From Actinoplanes sandaracinus (GTDB taxonomy: Bacteria; Actinomycetota; Actinomycetes; Mycobacteriales; Micromonosporaceae), in assembly GCF_030009775.1 (NCBI RefSeq), contig NZ_JASCTH010000010.1, positions 1 through 64,000 of the forward strand: 64,000 bases of DNA, written 5' to 3'. Below, in pieces: positions 1 through 8,644 of this stretch. The position numbers and the translations under genes are program-made. The notes under the pieces were generated by a model. It ran no database searches. It saw only the letters and a list, made by a program, of their open reading frames with translations, and had not been told where the DNA came from. How positions within the stretch are numbered: the first letter of the stretch is position 1; each line of letters opens with the position of its first letter.

Positions 1-109
1 CCCCAAGCACGTCGAAGGTGCCCGGGCACGACTCAAACGCATGGTCAGCCGCGGAATCCTGATCGAGAACGAACCCGGAATATTCACTCTCGCCACGAAA
101 CGGACCTAA
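1..109 (+). CDS. C-terminal end of a truncated CDS, unknown function
   Basis: The window opens inside a reading frame whose codons start at base 2 and which ends in TAA at 107-109, leaving 35 residues. The tail is basic and reads like the last helix and wing of a winged-helix domain, with an ARARLKRM stretch followed by RGIL and GIFTL. The start and most of the protein lie outside the window, so no function can be given. Similar tails occur on small helix-turn-helix proteins, but this is only an impression. Confidence 0.45.
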   Translation, partial: PKHVEGARARLKRMVSRGILIENEPGIFTLATKRT

Positions 110-125
110 TCTTTCCTACCGCCCT

Positions 126-197
126 CTCAGGTGCTCAGGTGCTCAGGTGCTCAGGTGCTCAGGTGCTCAGGTGCTCAGGTGCTCAGGTGCTCAGGTA
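126..197. repeat. Minisatellite of nine 8-bp units
   Basis: Nine head-to-tail copies of CTCAGGTG; the last reads CTCAGGTA. The array lies between the stop of the truncated CDS and the 3' end of the alpha/beta-hydrolase gene. An 8-bp unit shifts frame at each copy change, which fits a non-coding tract prone to slippage. Confidence 0.95.
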
Positions 198-253
198 TTC
201 AGGCGCCGGGCCGCAAAAGAGACGGGCCCGGTGCCGAACCCGCGCGGGACACG

Positions 254-1471
254 TCAGGCGGGGGTGAGGAAGTCGAGCAGGATCTGGCGGCTGGTCTGGG
301 CCACGACACTGCCGTAGGCGTCGTCGAAGGCGTGGACACCGAACGCGAGGGTCTGGACCTCGACGGCGACGCCGTCTCGGGCCAGGGCGGCGCCGAAATC
401 GGTGATGGTCGACGTGGCGATGCCGCGGTCCCGGTCGCCGACGACGAGCAGGGTGGGCATGAGGCCGGGCTGCACATGGGCCGAGGGCGACACCTCGCGG
501 TAGCGGCCGGGCTGTTGGGAAGGCGTGCCGCCGGTGAACCAGGTGGCCGCTTCACGGCTGCCGTCGACGTCGGAGGCCCACATCTGGGTGACGTCGACGC
601 CGGGGTAGAAGCCGACCACCGAGGCCGGCGGCGCGGGCGCCGGCCCGCACGATGACGTGATCGTCCGGTCGAAGAGGCGGTAGGCGGCGTTCAAGGCCAG
701 CGCTCCACCGGCCGACATGCCGCCGAGCGAGATCCGGTCCGGGTCGACGTGATGGCGGGCGGCGTTGTCGTGCGCCCAGCCGAGCGCGCACACCAGATCC
801 TGAGGGGCCTTGTCCCAGGTCGGCGTGGTGGCGGTGGCCAGCCGGTAGTCGACGGCGTATGCCGCGACGCCGTGATCGGCCAGCCAGCGTGCCGTACCCC
901 GCAGGTCGCTCTTGTCGAAGGTGCGGAAACCGCCGGCGTGGGCGAGCACGATGGCGGGCGTCGTGACGCCGGGCGCGGCCTTCGGAAGGTAGGCGTCGAC
1001 CGTCAGCGGCTGCCCGGCCGGGCTGGCATAGACCGTGGACTCGTCCGGGGTGGCACCGGGATAGCCCAGCTCGGTGAACACCTCCGTGACGGAGATGTCG
1101 GCGCCGGCGCGGGCGGCGTCGCGGATCTGGAGCCCGGCGACGGCCAGTGCGGCCGCCGCGCAGGCCGCGGTGATCGCGGTCAGGGCGCGTCCCCACCGCA
1201 CCAGTCCGGCACGCCAGGCGAGCAGTGCCAGCGCCGTTGCGGCGAGGGCGAGAAGGGCGACGTGGAACGGGAACTGCCCGGCGAGAACGGGGCCGATGAC
1301 TCCGGCTTTGGGCACCGCCGGGAACCAGGCGCCGACCATGATCGCGGTGACCAGGAAGGTCAGGAACGAGGCGATGACGGCGACGATCGCCCGAGCCGCC
1401 CGCAGTGGCCATCTGACCGGCCTGCCGGGGCTTGCGGACGCGGTGGCGGGCGTGTGGACGTCGGTGCTCAT
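254..1471 (-). CDS. Membrane-anchored alpha/beta hydrolase
   Basis: A 405-residue protein. The N-terminal third has three hydrophobic segments (about 26-50, 66-88 and 95-115) and the rest is an alpha/beta-hydrolase fold. Catalytic elements are visible: an HAGGF oxyanion strand near 178, the nucleophile elbow GGMSAGG with Ser253, an acid in GDRD (Asp346) and a histidine in GVHAF (His380). This is the esterase/lipase (hydrolase_3) type, with the catalytic domain probably on the outer face of the membrane; the substrate cannot be told. It lies downstream of the response-regulator gene in the same direction with a 161-bp gap, so it may be a target of that system or simply co-oriented. The start is ATG at 1471. 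Confidence 0.85.
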   Translation of the reverse strand: MSTDVHTPATASASPGRPVRWPLRAARAIVAVIASFLTFLVTAIMVGAWFPAVPKAGVIGPVLAGQFPFHVALLALAATALALLAWRAGLVRWGRALTAITAACAAAALAVAGLQIRDAARAGADISVTEVFTELGYPGATPDESTVYASPAGQPLTVDAYLPKAAPGVTTPAIVLAHAGGFRTFDKSDLRGTARWLADHGVAAYAVDYRLATATTPTWDKAPQDLVCALGWAHDNAARHHVDPDRISLGGMSAGGALALNAAYRLFDRTITSSCGPAPAPPASVVGFYPGVDVTQMWASDVDGSREAATWFTGGTPSQQPGRYREVSPSAHVQPGLMPTLLVVGDRDRGIATSTITDFGAALARDGVAVEVQTLAFGVHAFDDAYGSVVAQTSRQILLDFLTPA

Positions 1472-1632
1472 GGATGGCTCTCCTAGCGAAGGCCGCGAGG
1501 CCGAAGGCGGCGAGGGATGAGCCCGACGCTAGGGGCGGAGTCTGCTGGTCGGCATCGTGCCGCGGAGCCACGTGGGAAAGTAGCTCTCAGGTATCACCCG
1601 GATGCGGCGGCGCTGCGAAGCCGCCGCAGGCG

Positions 1633-2307
1633 TCACAGGTCGATGCGGCCGGGGGTGACGAGTCCCGTCTCGTAGGCGAAGACGGCCGCCTGGGTGCGGT
1701 CACGGAGCTGGAGCTTGGTCAGGATGCGGCCGACGTGGGTCTTGACGGTCTGCTCGGCCAGGACGAGGTGTTCGGCGATCTCGGCGTTGGACAGGCCCTG
1801 GGCGATCAGGGTGAGGACCTCGTTCTCCCGGTCGGTGAGCCGGTCGGCGCGAACCGGCGCGGGCGCTCGCCGGGGACCGGCGAGGCGGGCGAACTCGGCG
1901 ATCAGGCGCCTGGTCACGCCGGGGGAGAGCAGGGCGTCACCGGCGTACGCGACCCGGATCGCCTCGGCGAGCTGGACTCCGGAGGCGTCCTTGAGCAGGA
2001 ATCCGCTGGCCCCGGCGCGCAGCGCCTCGTAGACGTACTCGTCGAGGTCGAATGTCGTCAGCACCAGGACGCGGGTGGCGAGGCCGGGGTCGGCGGTGAT
2101 CCGGCGAGTGGCCTCGATGCCGTTGAGCCGGGGCATCCGGATGTCCATCACGATCACGTCGGGGCGCAGCTCGGCGGCGCGGGCGACCGCGTCGAGCCCG
2201 TCGACGGCGGTGCCGACCACGTCGATGTCGGGCTGGGCGTTGAGCAGGATCGAGAAGGCCTCACGGATCATGGCCTGGTCGTCGGCGATCATCACGCGGA
2301 CGGTCAC
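1633..2307 (-). CDS. NarL/LuxR-family response regulator
   Basis: A 224-residue two-component response regulator. The N-terminal receiver domain (about 1-120) has the acidic pair near 9-10, phospho-acceptor Asp55 in VIVMD and a lysine in FLLKD near 105. The C-terminal LuxR-type helix-turn-helix covers about 155-215 and contains LTDRENEVL and TVKTHVGRIL. Its ATG overlaps the stop of the upstream histidine kinase by 4 bp, so the two are translationally coupled and form a cognate pair. Genes of this type next to ABC exporters often control drug or cell-envelope responses; here the ABC genes are divergent and have their own PadR regulator, so the target is uncertain. Confidence 0.95.
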   Translation of the reverse strand: MTVRVMIADDQAMIREAFSILLNAQPDIDVVGTAVDGLDAVARAAELRPDVIVMDIRMPRLNGIEATRRITADPGLATRVLVLTTFDLDEYVYEALRAGASGFLLKDASGVQLAEAIRVAYAGDALLSPGVTRRLIAEFARLAGPRRAPAPVRADRLTDRENEVLTLIAQGLSNAEIAEHLVLAEQTVKTHVGRILTKLQLRDRTQAAVFAYETGLVTPGRIDL

Positions 2308-3485
2308 TTCGGGTCCTCCTGGTCGGGTAACAGGGCGGCGACCTCGTATCCGCCGGCCTGGGTGGGACCGGCCGACAGTTCCCCTCCCAGCATCGCGGCG
2401 CGTTCCCGCATGCCGAGCACGCCGTGACCGGCTCCGTCGGTGTGCCGGACCGGGTGCGGCGAGGGGCCGTTGACGACGCGGATCCGCAGCGCGGCAGCAG
2501 AGTAGACGATCTCGACGGCCACACGGGAACCCGGGGCGTGGCGCAGCGCGTTGCTCAACGCCTCCTGCACGATCCGGAAGGCCGACAACTCCACGCTCGG
2601 CGACAGCCGGCGGCGTGGCCCGTTGACGGTCGCGGTCACGTCCAGCCCGGCCGCGCGGACCTGGGTGAACACGTCGTCGAGCTGGTCCAGGCCGGGTTGC
2701 GGGCGGTCCGGAGCCGGGCCGCCGTCGCGCAGCACCCCCAGTACCCGCCGCAACTCGGTCAGGGCCTCGAGGGCGCTGCCCCGGATGCTGCCGAACGCGG
2801 CGACCAGTTCCTCCGGCGGCGACGTGACCCGGTGCGGGGCGGCGTCGGCCTGGATCGCGACGAGGGACATGTGATGGGCGACGACGTCATGCAGTTCCCG
2901 CGCGATCCGGGCGCGTTCCTCCAGCAGCATCCGTTGGGACCGTTCCCGGGCCGTCAGCTCCTGCTGTCCGGCCAGGCGCTCCCGGGCCCGGCGCCGGCTC
3001 CTCAGGGCGCCGCCGACGACCGCCGCCAGCGCGAACATGACGAGGGCGGTCTCGACGACCTCCCATGACCCGATCCGGCTGCCGGCCAGTTTCAGCCCCA
3101 CGGCCGCGAGGCCACTGACCACCGCGGCGACGGCCGCGACCGCCGGCGGATTGCGCAGGGCGACGAGCAGGAGCACCCCGGCGTGTACGACCCACGCCCA
3201 CGACTGGTTGGACGGGGTGGGCGGATGGAGCGCCGGAATGGCGGCGAGTATGACCGTCGACAGCCACCACGCGGCCACCGGCCATCGCAACGCCACCACC
3301 AGCGTGACCGCGTGAAGGCCGGCGAGCAGCGTCGCCTGCTGGTCGGCGCCGGTCAGGCCGAGCAGGCCCGCGGACAGCACGACGAGCAGGTGCGGCAGCC
3401 ACCGTGCCGGCCGTGGTCCGGTCATCGGCGGCAGCGGCTGCGGTGCGGCCGAGACGAGGCCGCGAACCTGATCGATGGGGAGCAC
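2304..3485 (-). CDS. Sensor histidine kinase (HisKA_3 type)
   Basis: Membrane sensor kinase of 393 residues from the start chosen here. Several hydrophobic helices fill roughly residues 25-150. A short coiled linker leads to the HisKA_3 dimerisation/phospho-acceptor region with ELHDVVAHH near 200 (the first His is the phosphorylation site), and a HATPase domain ends in the G-box GHGVLGMRERA. The frame is open to an ATG at 3542, but that start would lie inside the palindrome at 3529-3556. The GTG at 3485 has AGGA seven bases upstream and is preferred. It overlaps the response-regulator start by 4 bp. The ligand is unknown. Confidence 0.9.
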   Translation of the reverse strand: MLPIDQVRGLVSAAPQPLPPMTGPRPARWLPHLLVVLSAGLLGLTGADQQATLLAGLHAVTLVVALRWPVAAWWLSTVILAAIPALHPPTPSNQSWAWVVHAGVLLLVALRNPPAVAAVAAVVSGLAAVGLKLAGSRIGSWEVVETALVMFALAAVVGGALRSRRRARERLAGQQELTARERSQRMLLEERARIARELHDVVAHHMSLVAIQADAAPHRVTSPPEELVAAFGSIRGSALEALTELRRVLGVLRDGGPAPDRPQPGLDQLDDVFTQVRAAGLDVTATVNGPRRRLSPSVELSAFRIVQEALSNALRHAPGSRVAVEIVYSAAALRIRVVNGPSPHPVRHTDGAGHGVLGMRERAAMLGGELSAGPTQAGGYEVAALLPDQEDPK

Positions 3486-3528
3486 GGGCCCATCCTGACA
3501 GGCGGCGGCTCCTTGACGACGCCGGAGA

Positions 3529-3556
3529 TAACCGTTATCCATATAGCTAACGGTTA
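3529..3556. promoter_or_regulatory. Probable PadR operator (perfect 9-10-9 inverted repeat)
   Basis: Arms TAACCGTTA (3529-3537) and TAACGGTTA (3548-3556) are perfect reverse complements separated by 10 bp. The element sits between the histidine-kinase gene and the PadR gene, ending 9 bp before the PadR ATG. That is the expected place for autoregulation, and possibly for repression of the divergent kinase. Confidence 0.75.
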
Positions 3557-3565
3557 GGGGGTGCT

Positions 3566-4093
3566 ATGCGGCAGGAAGTGGTGCTGGCGCTGTTGGCCAA
3601 GGAGCCTTCGCACGGTTACGAGTTGCGCGCCCGCCTGCGTGAGGCGCTCGGGCCGCTGGGCGAGGCGATGAACGCCGGCCAGATCTACGTGACGCTGACC
3701 CGGCTGGAGAAGGCCGGCCTGCTGGCGGTGGAGACCTCGGCCGATGGCGGTGACCGGCCGGATCGCAAGGTCTACGCGCTGACCGCCGACGGCCAGCAGC
3801 GGGTGGCCGAGTGGATCGCCGAGGTGGCCTGGCCACGGCCCGACCTGGCCGAGTTCCACCTCAAGCTGGTCGCGGCCGCCTCGGCCGGGCTGGCCGACCC
3901 GCTCACCGTCGTCGACACCCAGCGCCGCGAGCTGCTGCGTCGGCTGCACGACGCCCAGCGGGCCGCTATCGCCGCGACGGCACAGGAGGGTGCCGCCCTG
4001 CTGCTGGAAGGCGTCGTGCTCCGGCTCCAGGCCGACCTGCGATGGCTGGAGGCGTGCGAAAGACATTGGACCCGTCGAAGGAGTGGATCGTGA
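3566..4093 (+). CDS. PadR-family transcriptional regulator
   Basis: A 175-residue regulator with the PadR winged helix at the N-terminus (residues 1-80): an LLAKEPSHGYEL helix, a GQIYVTLTRLEKAGL recognition region and a RKVYALT wing. A C-terminal helical dimerisation part follows (about 95-170, Vir-type). PadR proteins usually repress a linked transporter and are released by its substrate. Here the stop codon overlaps the GTG start of the ABC ATPase, so regulator, ATPase and permease form one operon behind the 9-10-9 palindrome. Confidence 0.93.
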   Translation: MRQEVVLALLAKEPSHGYELRARLREALGPLGEAMNAGQIYVTLTRLEKAGLLAVETSADGGDRPDRKVYALTADGQQRVAEWIAEVAWPRPDLAEFHLKLVAAASAGLADPLTVVDTQRRELLRRLHDAQRAAIAATAQEGAALLLEGVVLRLQADLRWLEACERHWTRRRSGS

Positions 4094-4836
4094 GCGACAC
4101 CGCTGGCATGCCCGTGCTCCGAGCGCGTGACCTGCGCAAGGAGTACGGCAGGGGAGAGGGCCGGCTGTTCGCCGTCGACGGCGTCGATCTCGACGTGGCC
4201 GCGGGCGAGACGGTCGCGGTGATGGGTCCGAGCGGCTGCGGGAAGTCCACGCTGCTGCACCTGCTCGGTGGCCTCGACCGGCCCTCCGGCGGTGAGGTGT
4301 GGCTGGCCGGCGACCGCATCGACGACCTCAGCGAGCGGGCTCTGGCCCGGCTGCGGCGAACCGCCATCGGCTTCGTCTTCCAGTCCTTCCACCTGATGGA
4401 GGAACTGACCGCCGTCGAGAACGTCGAACTCTCCGCCCTTCTGGCCGGGCGTTCCCCGCGGACGGCCCGGCGCAAGGCGGAGGAGTTGCTGGAGCGGGTG
4501 GGGCTCGCCGACCGGGCCCGGTTCCTGCCCTCGGCGCTCTCCGGCGGCCAGCGGCAGCGGGTCGCGGTGGCGCGGGCCCTCATCAACGAGCCGGCGGTCG
4601 TGCTGGCCGACGAGCCGACCGGAAACCTGGACAGCGCCGCCACCCTGGACGTGCTCCGGCTCTTCGAAGACCTGCACGCGGCCGGCCAGACGTTGATGAT
4701 CGTCACGCACGACGCGCGGATCGCGGCCACCGCCGACCGGCTGATGACCATGCGTGACGGTGTGCTCGTGGACGAGACCAGGCTGACCGGCGGGACCACC
4801 GGCCGGCTCGGCGCGCTCGTCGGGCTGGAGGACTGA
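4090..4836 (+). CDS. ABC transporter ATP-binding protein (LolD/MacB-like)
   Basis: A 248-residue nucleotide-binding subunit. Walker A GPSGCGKST lies at about 46-54, the Q-loop in VFQSFHLM, the ABC signature LSGGQRQRV near 150, Walker B VVLADEPT near 170 and the H-loop in VTHD near 203. The spacing and ADEPTGNLD sequence match the MacB/LolD/FtsE class, which works with FtsX-type permeases rather than carrying small solutes through a channel. GTG at 4090 overlaps the PadR stop; the longer open frame upstream merely runs antiphase through padR. The permease starts 5 bp downstream. Confidence 0.95.
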   Translation: MSDTAGMPVLRARDLRKEYGRGEGRLFAVDGVDLDVAAGETVAVMGPSGCGKSTLLHLLGGLDRPSGGEVWLAGDRIDDLSERALARLRRTAIGFVFQSFHLMEELTAVENVELSALLAGRSPRTARRKAEELLERVGLADRARFLPSALSGGQRQRVAVARALINEPAVVLADEPTGNLDSAATLDVLRLFEDLHAAGQTLMIVTHDARIAATADRLMTMRDGVLVDETRLTGGTTGRLGALVGLED

Positions 4837-4841
4837 GCACG

Positions 4842-6683
4842 ATGGGACGCGTCCTTCTCATCGGCCGGCTCGCCGTGCGTGATCTGCGGCGGCGCCCGGT
4901 CGAGGCGGCACTGCTGCTGCTCGCGGTCCTGGCCGCGACGACCACCCTGACACTCGGGCTGGTGCTGCGCAACGCGGCCGGAGACCCGTACCAGAACACT
5001 CGCGAAGCGACGAGCGGACCGGATGTCGTCGTGAGCGCCGGCACCGCCGCGGGTCTGCCGGATCTGGAACGGATCGCCGGCGCGGCCGGCGTGAGCGGGC
5101 ACAGCGGACCGTTCCCGGTCGCCGCCGCGAAGATCGAGGCCGGTGGCCGCGTGTCGGACGTGCAGGCGGTCGGCCGCGACACCGGCGCCGCGGCGATCGA
5201 CCAGCCCGCCCTGGTGAGCGGCGGCTGGGTCCGTGACGGCGGCGTGGTTCTGGAGGCCGCCTTCGCCGCGGCCTTCGGCGTCACGGTGGGTGACCGGGTG
5301 ACGGTGAACGGCCGGTCGTTCGACGTCGCCGGGGTGGCGGTGACGGCGTCGATGGCGCCCTATCCGGGATCGTCGTGTCTGGTCGCCACCGGCTGCGCGA
5401 GCGGCCCGGTCACCGACGACGACCTGCCGCCGGGCGTGCTGCGCACCCCCGGCCTGGTCTGGCTCACCGGGGCGGACGTGCGGAGCCTGGCGCCGGACAC
5501 CCTCGCGTACCTGATGAGTTTGAAGCTCGCCGCGCCCGGTGAGGCCGCCGCGTTCGTGGCGGCGAACGACGAGGGATCAACGATCGCCCCGGGAGGCCCG
5601 CTCCCGCCCCGCATCCAGCCGTGGCAGGAGATCCAGGCCGACGCGACCGAGGTGGCCGGCGACTCCCAGATCCTTCTCATGATCGGAGCCTGGCTGCTCG
5701 GCCTGCTCGCCGTCGCCAGCCTGTCGGTGCTGGTCGGCGGCCGGATGGCCGATCAGACCCGGCGCGTCGGGCTGCTCAAGGCGGTCGGCGGCACCCCGGG
5801 CCTGGTCGCCGTGGTGCTGCTCGCCGAATACCTTCTGGTGGCCGTCGTCGCGGCGGCCGCGGGCCTGGCCATCGGGGCGCTGTCCGCCCCGCTGCTCACC
5901 GACGCCGGGGCCGGGCTGCTCGGCAGCGCCGGCACGCCGGGCTTGACCTTCACCACCATCGGTACGGTGACAGCCGCCGCCCTCGCCGTCGCGGCGCTCG
6001 CGACCACGGCGCCGGCGCTGCGGGCCGCCCGGTCGAGCACCGTCGGCGCGCTGTCCGACCCGGCCCGCCCGCCCCGGCGCTCCGGCTGGCTGATCGCGGT
6101 GTCGGCGCGTCTGCCCGTACCCCTGCTGCTGGCCTTGAGGGTCGCGGCCCGCCGCCCGCGGCGATTCGTGCTGGCGGTGACCGGTGTCGCGGTGACGGTG
6201 AGCGGCGTCTACGTCGTCATGATCCTGGACGCCTTCCTCAGCGGGCCGTCCTCCACCGGTTACGGAGCCGCCCAGAACGACCTGCTGCGCCGGGTGCTGC
6301 TCACCTGGACGGTCATCCTGCTCCTCCTGGCGGCGGTCAACGCGGTGGTGATCACCTGGGCGACGGTGCTCGACAACCGGCACACGTCGGCGCTGGCCCG
6401 GGCGCTGGGGGCGACGCCGCGGGAGATGACCGTGGCGCTGGCCGCCGCGCAGGCGATCCCCGCTCTGCTCGGCGCCGTCCTCGGCGTCTTCCCGGCCGGG
6501 TTCGCGCTGTTCGAGACGATCATGGCGGTCACCGGCGGCGACGGCGACCGTGCGACCGTACCGCCGCTGTGGCAACTGTCCGCCGTGGTCCTGGCGACCG
6601 TGCTGGTGGTGTCCGCCCTGACCGCGATCCCCGCCCACTTCGGCACCCGCCGCCCGGTCACCGAAGCGCTCCGCGCCGTCTGA
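4842..6683 (+). CDS. FtsX-like ABC transporter permease
   Basis: A 613-residue membrane protein with two FtsX domains. After an N-terminal helix (about 18-42) comes an extracytoplasmic MacB-type domain (about 45-270) that includes CLVATGC with two cysteines. Then follow a three-helix FtsX block (about 275-400), a second N-terminal-like helix (about 447-470), and a second FtsX block near the C-terminus (about 485-605). With the preceding ATPase it should form a mechanotransmission-type exporter or lipoprotein/antibiotic-resistance pump. The substrate is not evident. A strong hairpin follows the stop. Confidence 0.93.
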   Translation: MGRVLLIGRLAVRDLRRRPVEAALLLLAVLAATTTLTLGLVLRNAAGDPYQNTREATSGPDVVVSAGTAAGLPDLERIAGAAGVSGHSGPFPVAAAKIEAGGRVSDVQAVGRDTGAAAIDQPALVSGGWVRDGGVVLEAAFAAAFGVTVGDRVTVNGRSFDVAGVAVTASMAPYPGSSCLVATGCASGPVTDDDLPPGVLRTPGLVWLTGADVRSLAPDTLAYLMSLKLAAPGEAAAFVAANDEGSTIAPGGPLPPRIQPWQEIQADATEVAGDSQILLMIGAWLLGLLAVASLSVLVGGRMADQTRRVGLLKAVGGTPGLVAVVLLAEYLLVAVVAAAAGLAIGALSAPLLTDAGAGLLGSAGTPGLTFTTIGTVTAAALAVAALATTAPALRAARSSTVGALSDPARPPRRSGWLIAVSARLPVPLLLALRVAARRPRRFVLAVTGVAVTVSGVYVVMILDAFLSGPSSTGYGAAQNDLLRRVLLTWTVILLLLAAVNAVVITWATVLDNRHTSALARALGATPREMTVALAAAQAIPALLGAVLGVFPAGFALFETIMAVTGGDGDRATVPPLWQLSAVVLATVLVVSALTAIPAHFGTRRPVTEALRAV

Positions 6684-6705
6684 CAGCGCTGTCCGATTCG
6701 TGCGG

Positions 6706-6731
6706 GATGGAGCGGGAACTCCCGCTCCATC
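6706..6731 (+). terminator. Hairpin terminator after the ABC operon
   Basis: An 11-bp perfect stem (GATGGAGCGGG paired with CCCGCTCCATC) with loop AACT, 22 bp after the permease stop. There is no U-run, as is usual in high-GC actinomycetes. Confidence 0.75.
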
Positions 6732-6763
6732 GTCGTGGCCACCAACGTGAGCGGCGGGTTCTT

Positions 6764-6790
6764 CAACCTTTCGCTCCTCGATTACGTCTA
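6764..6790 (+). promoter_or_regulatory. ECF-sigma-type promoter of the sigma gene
   Basis: A -35-like CAACC (6764-6768) and -10-like CGTCTA (6785-6790) are 16 bp apart. This is the AAC/CGTC pattern recognised by many ECF sigma factors, and it suggests autoregulation. The ATG lies only 6 bases after the -10, so the transcript may be nearly leaderless. Confidence 0.6.
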
Positions 6791-6796
6791 ACGATC

Positions 6797-7348
6797 ATGA
6801 AGATCAGACGGCGTCGCCACACCGACGAGACGTTCATCGAGTTCGTGGCGGCGCGCTCAGGCCGGCTGATCGCACACGCGGAGCTTCTTTGCGGCCACCA
6901 TGAGCAGGCGCGTGACATCGTGCAGACCGTGCTGATCCGCGCCTACCAGCGCTGGCGGCACATCGAGCAGGACGACCCGTACGGCTACCTGCACCGGGCG
7001 GTGACCAACGCGGTCACCGACTGGTGGCGAACCGCGCACCAGCGTCACGAACAACCGGTCGACGTGGTGCCCGACCAGCCGGCCACCTCCGAGAACACCT
7101 TCGAGGACCGCGGTGCGCTGCTCGCCGCCCTCGAACACCTCACCAGACGGGAACGCACCATCGTCGTGTTGCGCTACCTGGACGAACGCTCCGAGCGGGA
7201 GACGGCCGAAGCGCTCGGCGTCAGTCTCGGCACGGTCAAGTCCACCTGTTCGCGAGCGTTGCGCAAGCTGCGAGTCACCCTCGGCGACGAGACGTCGCAC
7301 CAGCATCACACCGCCGCCAGCCAGACCACCTCCCGACGGAGCAACTGA
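6797..7348 (+). CDS. ECF RNA polymerase sigma factor, SigE family
   Basis: A 183-residue sigma-70-like factor. Region 2 (about 10-80) has the core-binding helix ARDIVQTVLIRAYQRW and the -10-contacting segment with YLHRAVTNAVTDWWR. Region 4 (about 105-160) has LTRRERTIVVLRYL and the helix-turn-helix ETAEALGVSLGTVKS. It belongs to the SigE-family ECF group common in actinomycetes. The ATG at 6797 is chosen because sigma homology begins there; the longer open frame upstream is permease DNA read out of phase. The stop overlaps the next start by one base, so the downstream membrane protein is its probable partner. Confidence 0.93.
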   Translation: MKIRRRRHTDETFIEFVAARSGRLIAHAELLCGHHEQARDIVQTVLIRAYQRWRHIEQDDPYGYLHRAVTNAVTDWWRTAHQRHEQPVDVVPDQPATSENTFEDRGALLAALEHLTRRERTIVVLRYLDERSERETAEALGVSLGTVKSTCSRALRKLRVTLGDETSHQHHTAASQTTSRRSN

Positions 7349-8358
7349 TGCCGACCCAGGAACATCTGAGGACCGCTATGAACGAGATGGCTCGTTCGAC
7401 CGATGCGTTGTCGCCCACAGTGGTGCTGCACGCCGCCCGGCGCCGTCAGACCCACCGCCGCCTCCTGGCCGCCGTGGTGACCGCGGCAGCGGTCACGGCG
7501 GTGTCGATCGGGGTCGCCGTGGCCACTCCGAGCCGCCCGCCCGACGGGCCGGCCCCCGCGGACACCGGTGATGCCGGGCAGGCGCTGCGAGATTCGGTGG
7601 CCGCGCTGCGCGGCGGCAACTACACCTTCACCCGCACCGGCACCTCCTCGATCGCCGACATCCAGCGTGCCGCGGTTCACCTGCCGGACAGCGTGCTGCT
7701 GCAACACGCCAGCAGCTTCGTGATGGTGCGCGCCGGCTCCGACACCTATCTGCGCTACCTGCTCAACGGGGGACCCGAGTTGCGCGCGCAATACCGGCAG
7801 TACTACAAGGAGAACCTCAAAGCCGCCGACGTACGGAAGATCGACGAGGTCTACAGCCATCTCGACGGCGAACACTGGGTGCGCGCCGACGAGAAGAAGC
7901 TGACGGAGGCCGCCGCCGTCGACGAGCAGAGCGGGCTGGACTACATGGCGCAGATGCCCACGACCGAGCAGCCCGACGCCACCGGGGCCGGCTCCCTGAT
8001 CGCCGCGGTGACGAGCGCCGAGCGTGCCGGCAATGTGATCACGGGCACGCTGGACGCCACCAAGCCGGATCCGCTGCTGGAACTGATGTTCAGTGACCCG
8101 ACCTATCTGTACGGTGTCGGCGCCAAGTCGATGCCGTACCGGGCGACCCTCGACGATCAGGGCCGGCTCACCGAGTTCACCGTCACGATGCCCGATCATC
8201 GGATGGCCTCGCAGCCGGCGGACCCGGTCCAGCCGGAGCCGCCGCTGGTCATCCGGATCTCCGAGTACGGCCGGACCGAAGCGCAGAGTCCTCCGGCGCA
8301 GATCAGCGGGGAGCTCTCCTCCCTCGCCTACGAGCTGCTCGCCAGGGACACCGACTGA
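7348..8358 (+). CDS. Single-pass membrane protein coupled to the ECF sigma factor
   Basis: A 336-residue protein with a short cytosolic N-terminus of about 38 residues ending in the basic run ARRRQTHRR, one transmembrane helix (about 39-60), and a large extracytoplasmic domain rich in short strands. The ATG shares a base with the sigma stop (TGATG), so the two should be made together. Position and topology fit an anti-sigma or sensor partner, but I see no zinc-binding HxxxCxxC motif. An LppX/LprG-like outer domain is possible from the repeated use of TGTLDATKPD-type strands. Function is inferred from context only. Confidence 0.8.
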   Translation: MPTQEHLRTAMNEMARSTDALSPTVVLHAARRRQTHRRLLAAVVTAAAVTAVSIGVAVATPSRPPDGPAPADTGDAGQALRDSVAALRGGNYTFTRTGTSSIADIQRAAVHLPDSVLLQHASSFVMVRAGSDTYLRYLLNGGPELRAQYRQYYKENLKAADVRKIDEVYSHLDGEHWVRADEKKLTEAAAVDEQSGLDYMAQMPTTEQPDATGAGSLIAAVTSAERAGNVITGTLDATKPDPLLELMFSDPTYLYGVGAKSMPYRATLDDQGRLTEFTVTMPDHRMASQPADPVQPEPPLVIRISEYGRTEAQSPPAQISGELSSLAYELLARDTD

Positions 8359-8398
8359 GCTTGTCCGCCTCCGGCGCCGGTGGGCAGAGGCCGCGCAG

Positions 8399-8423
8399 GG
8401 CCCGGAGCGGGTGGCTCCGGGCC
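8399..8423 (+). terminator. Hairpin terminator after the sigma operon
   Basis: A 10-bp perfect stem, GGCCCGGAGC-type arms around a GGGTG loop, 40 bp after the stop. The 285-bp gap from here to the next gene holds nothing else that I recognise. Confidence 0.7.
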
Positions 8424-8630
8424 TTGCGGTGTCTCCGTGCGAACGACTGCTCAGCATGCCCGGCCGCCGCCGTTGACCAGCTCGTGAAAGCTCTCCTCGC
8501 GCTCGGATCTCGCCGAGCTTCTGTCGTGTCGCCACGGTATTGGTGTGGGACGGCGGGTTTTCAAGAACGGGCATTGCGGACGCGTTGGCCGGACAGGCGT
8601 CCGATAGCCGGGGGTGGCGGGGTGGCCTGG

Positions 8631-8644
8631 CAGGATGTCCGGTG
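8631..8644 (+). promoter_or_regulatory. -10 box fused to a leaderless start
   Basis: CAGGAT at 8631-8636 is followed after 7 nt by GTG at 8644. Confidence 0.5.
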
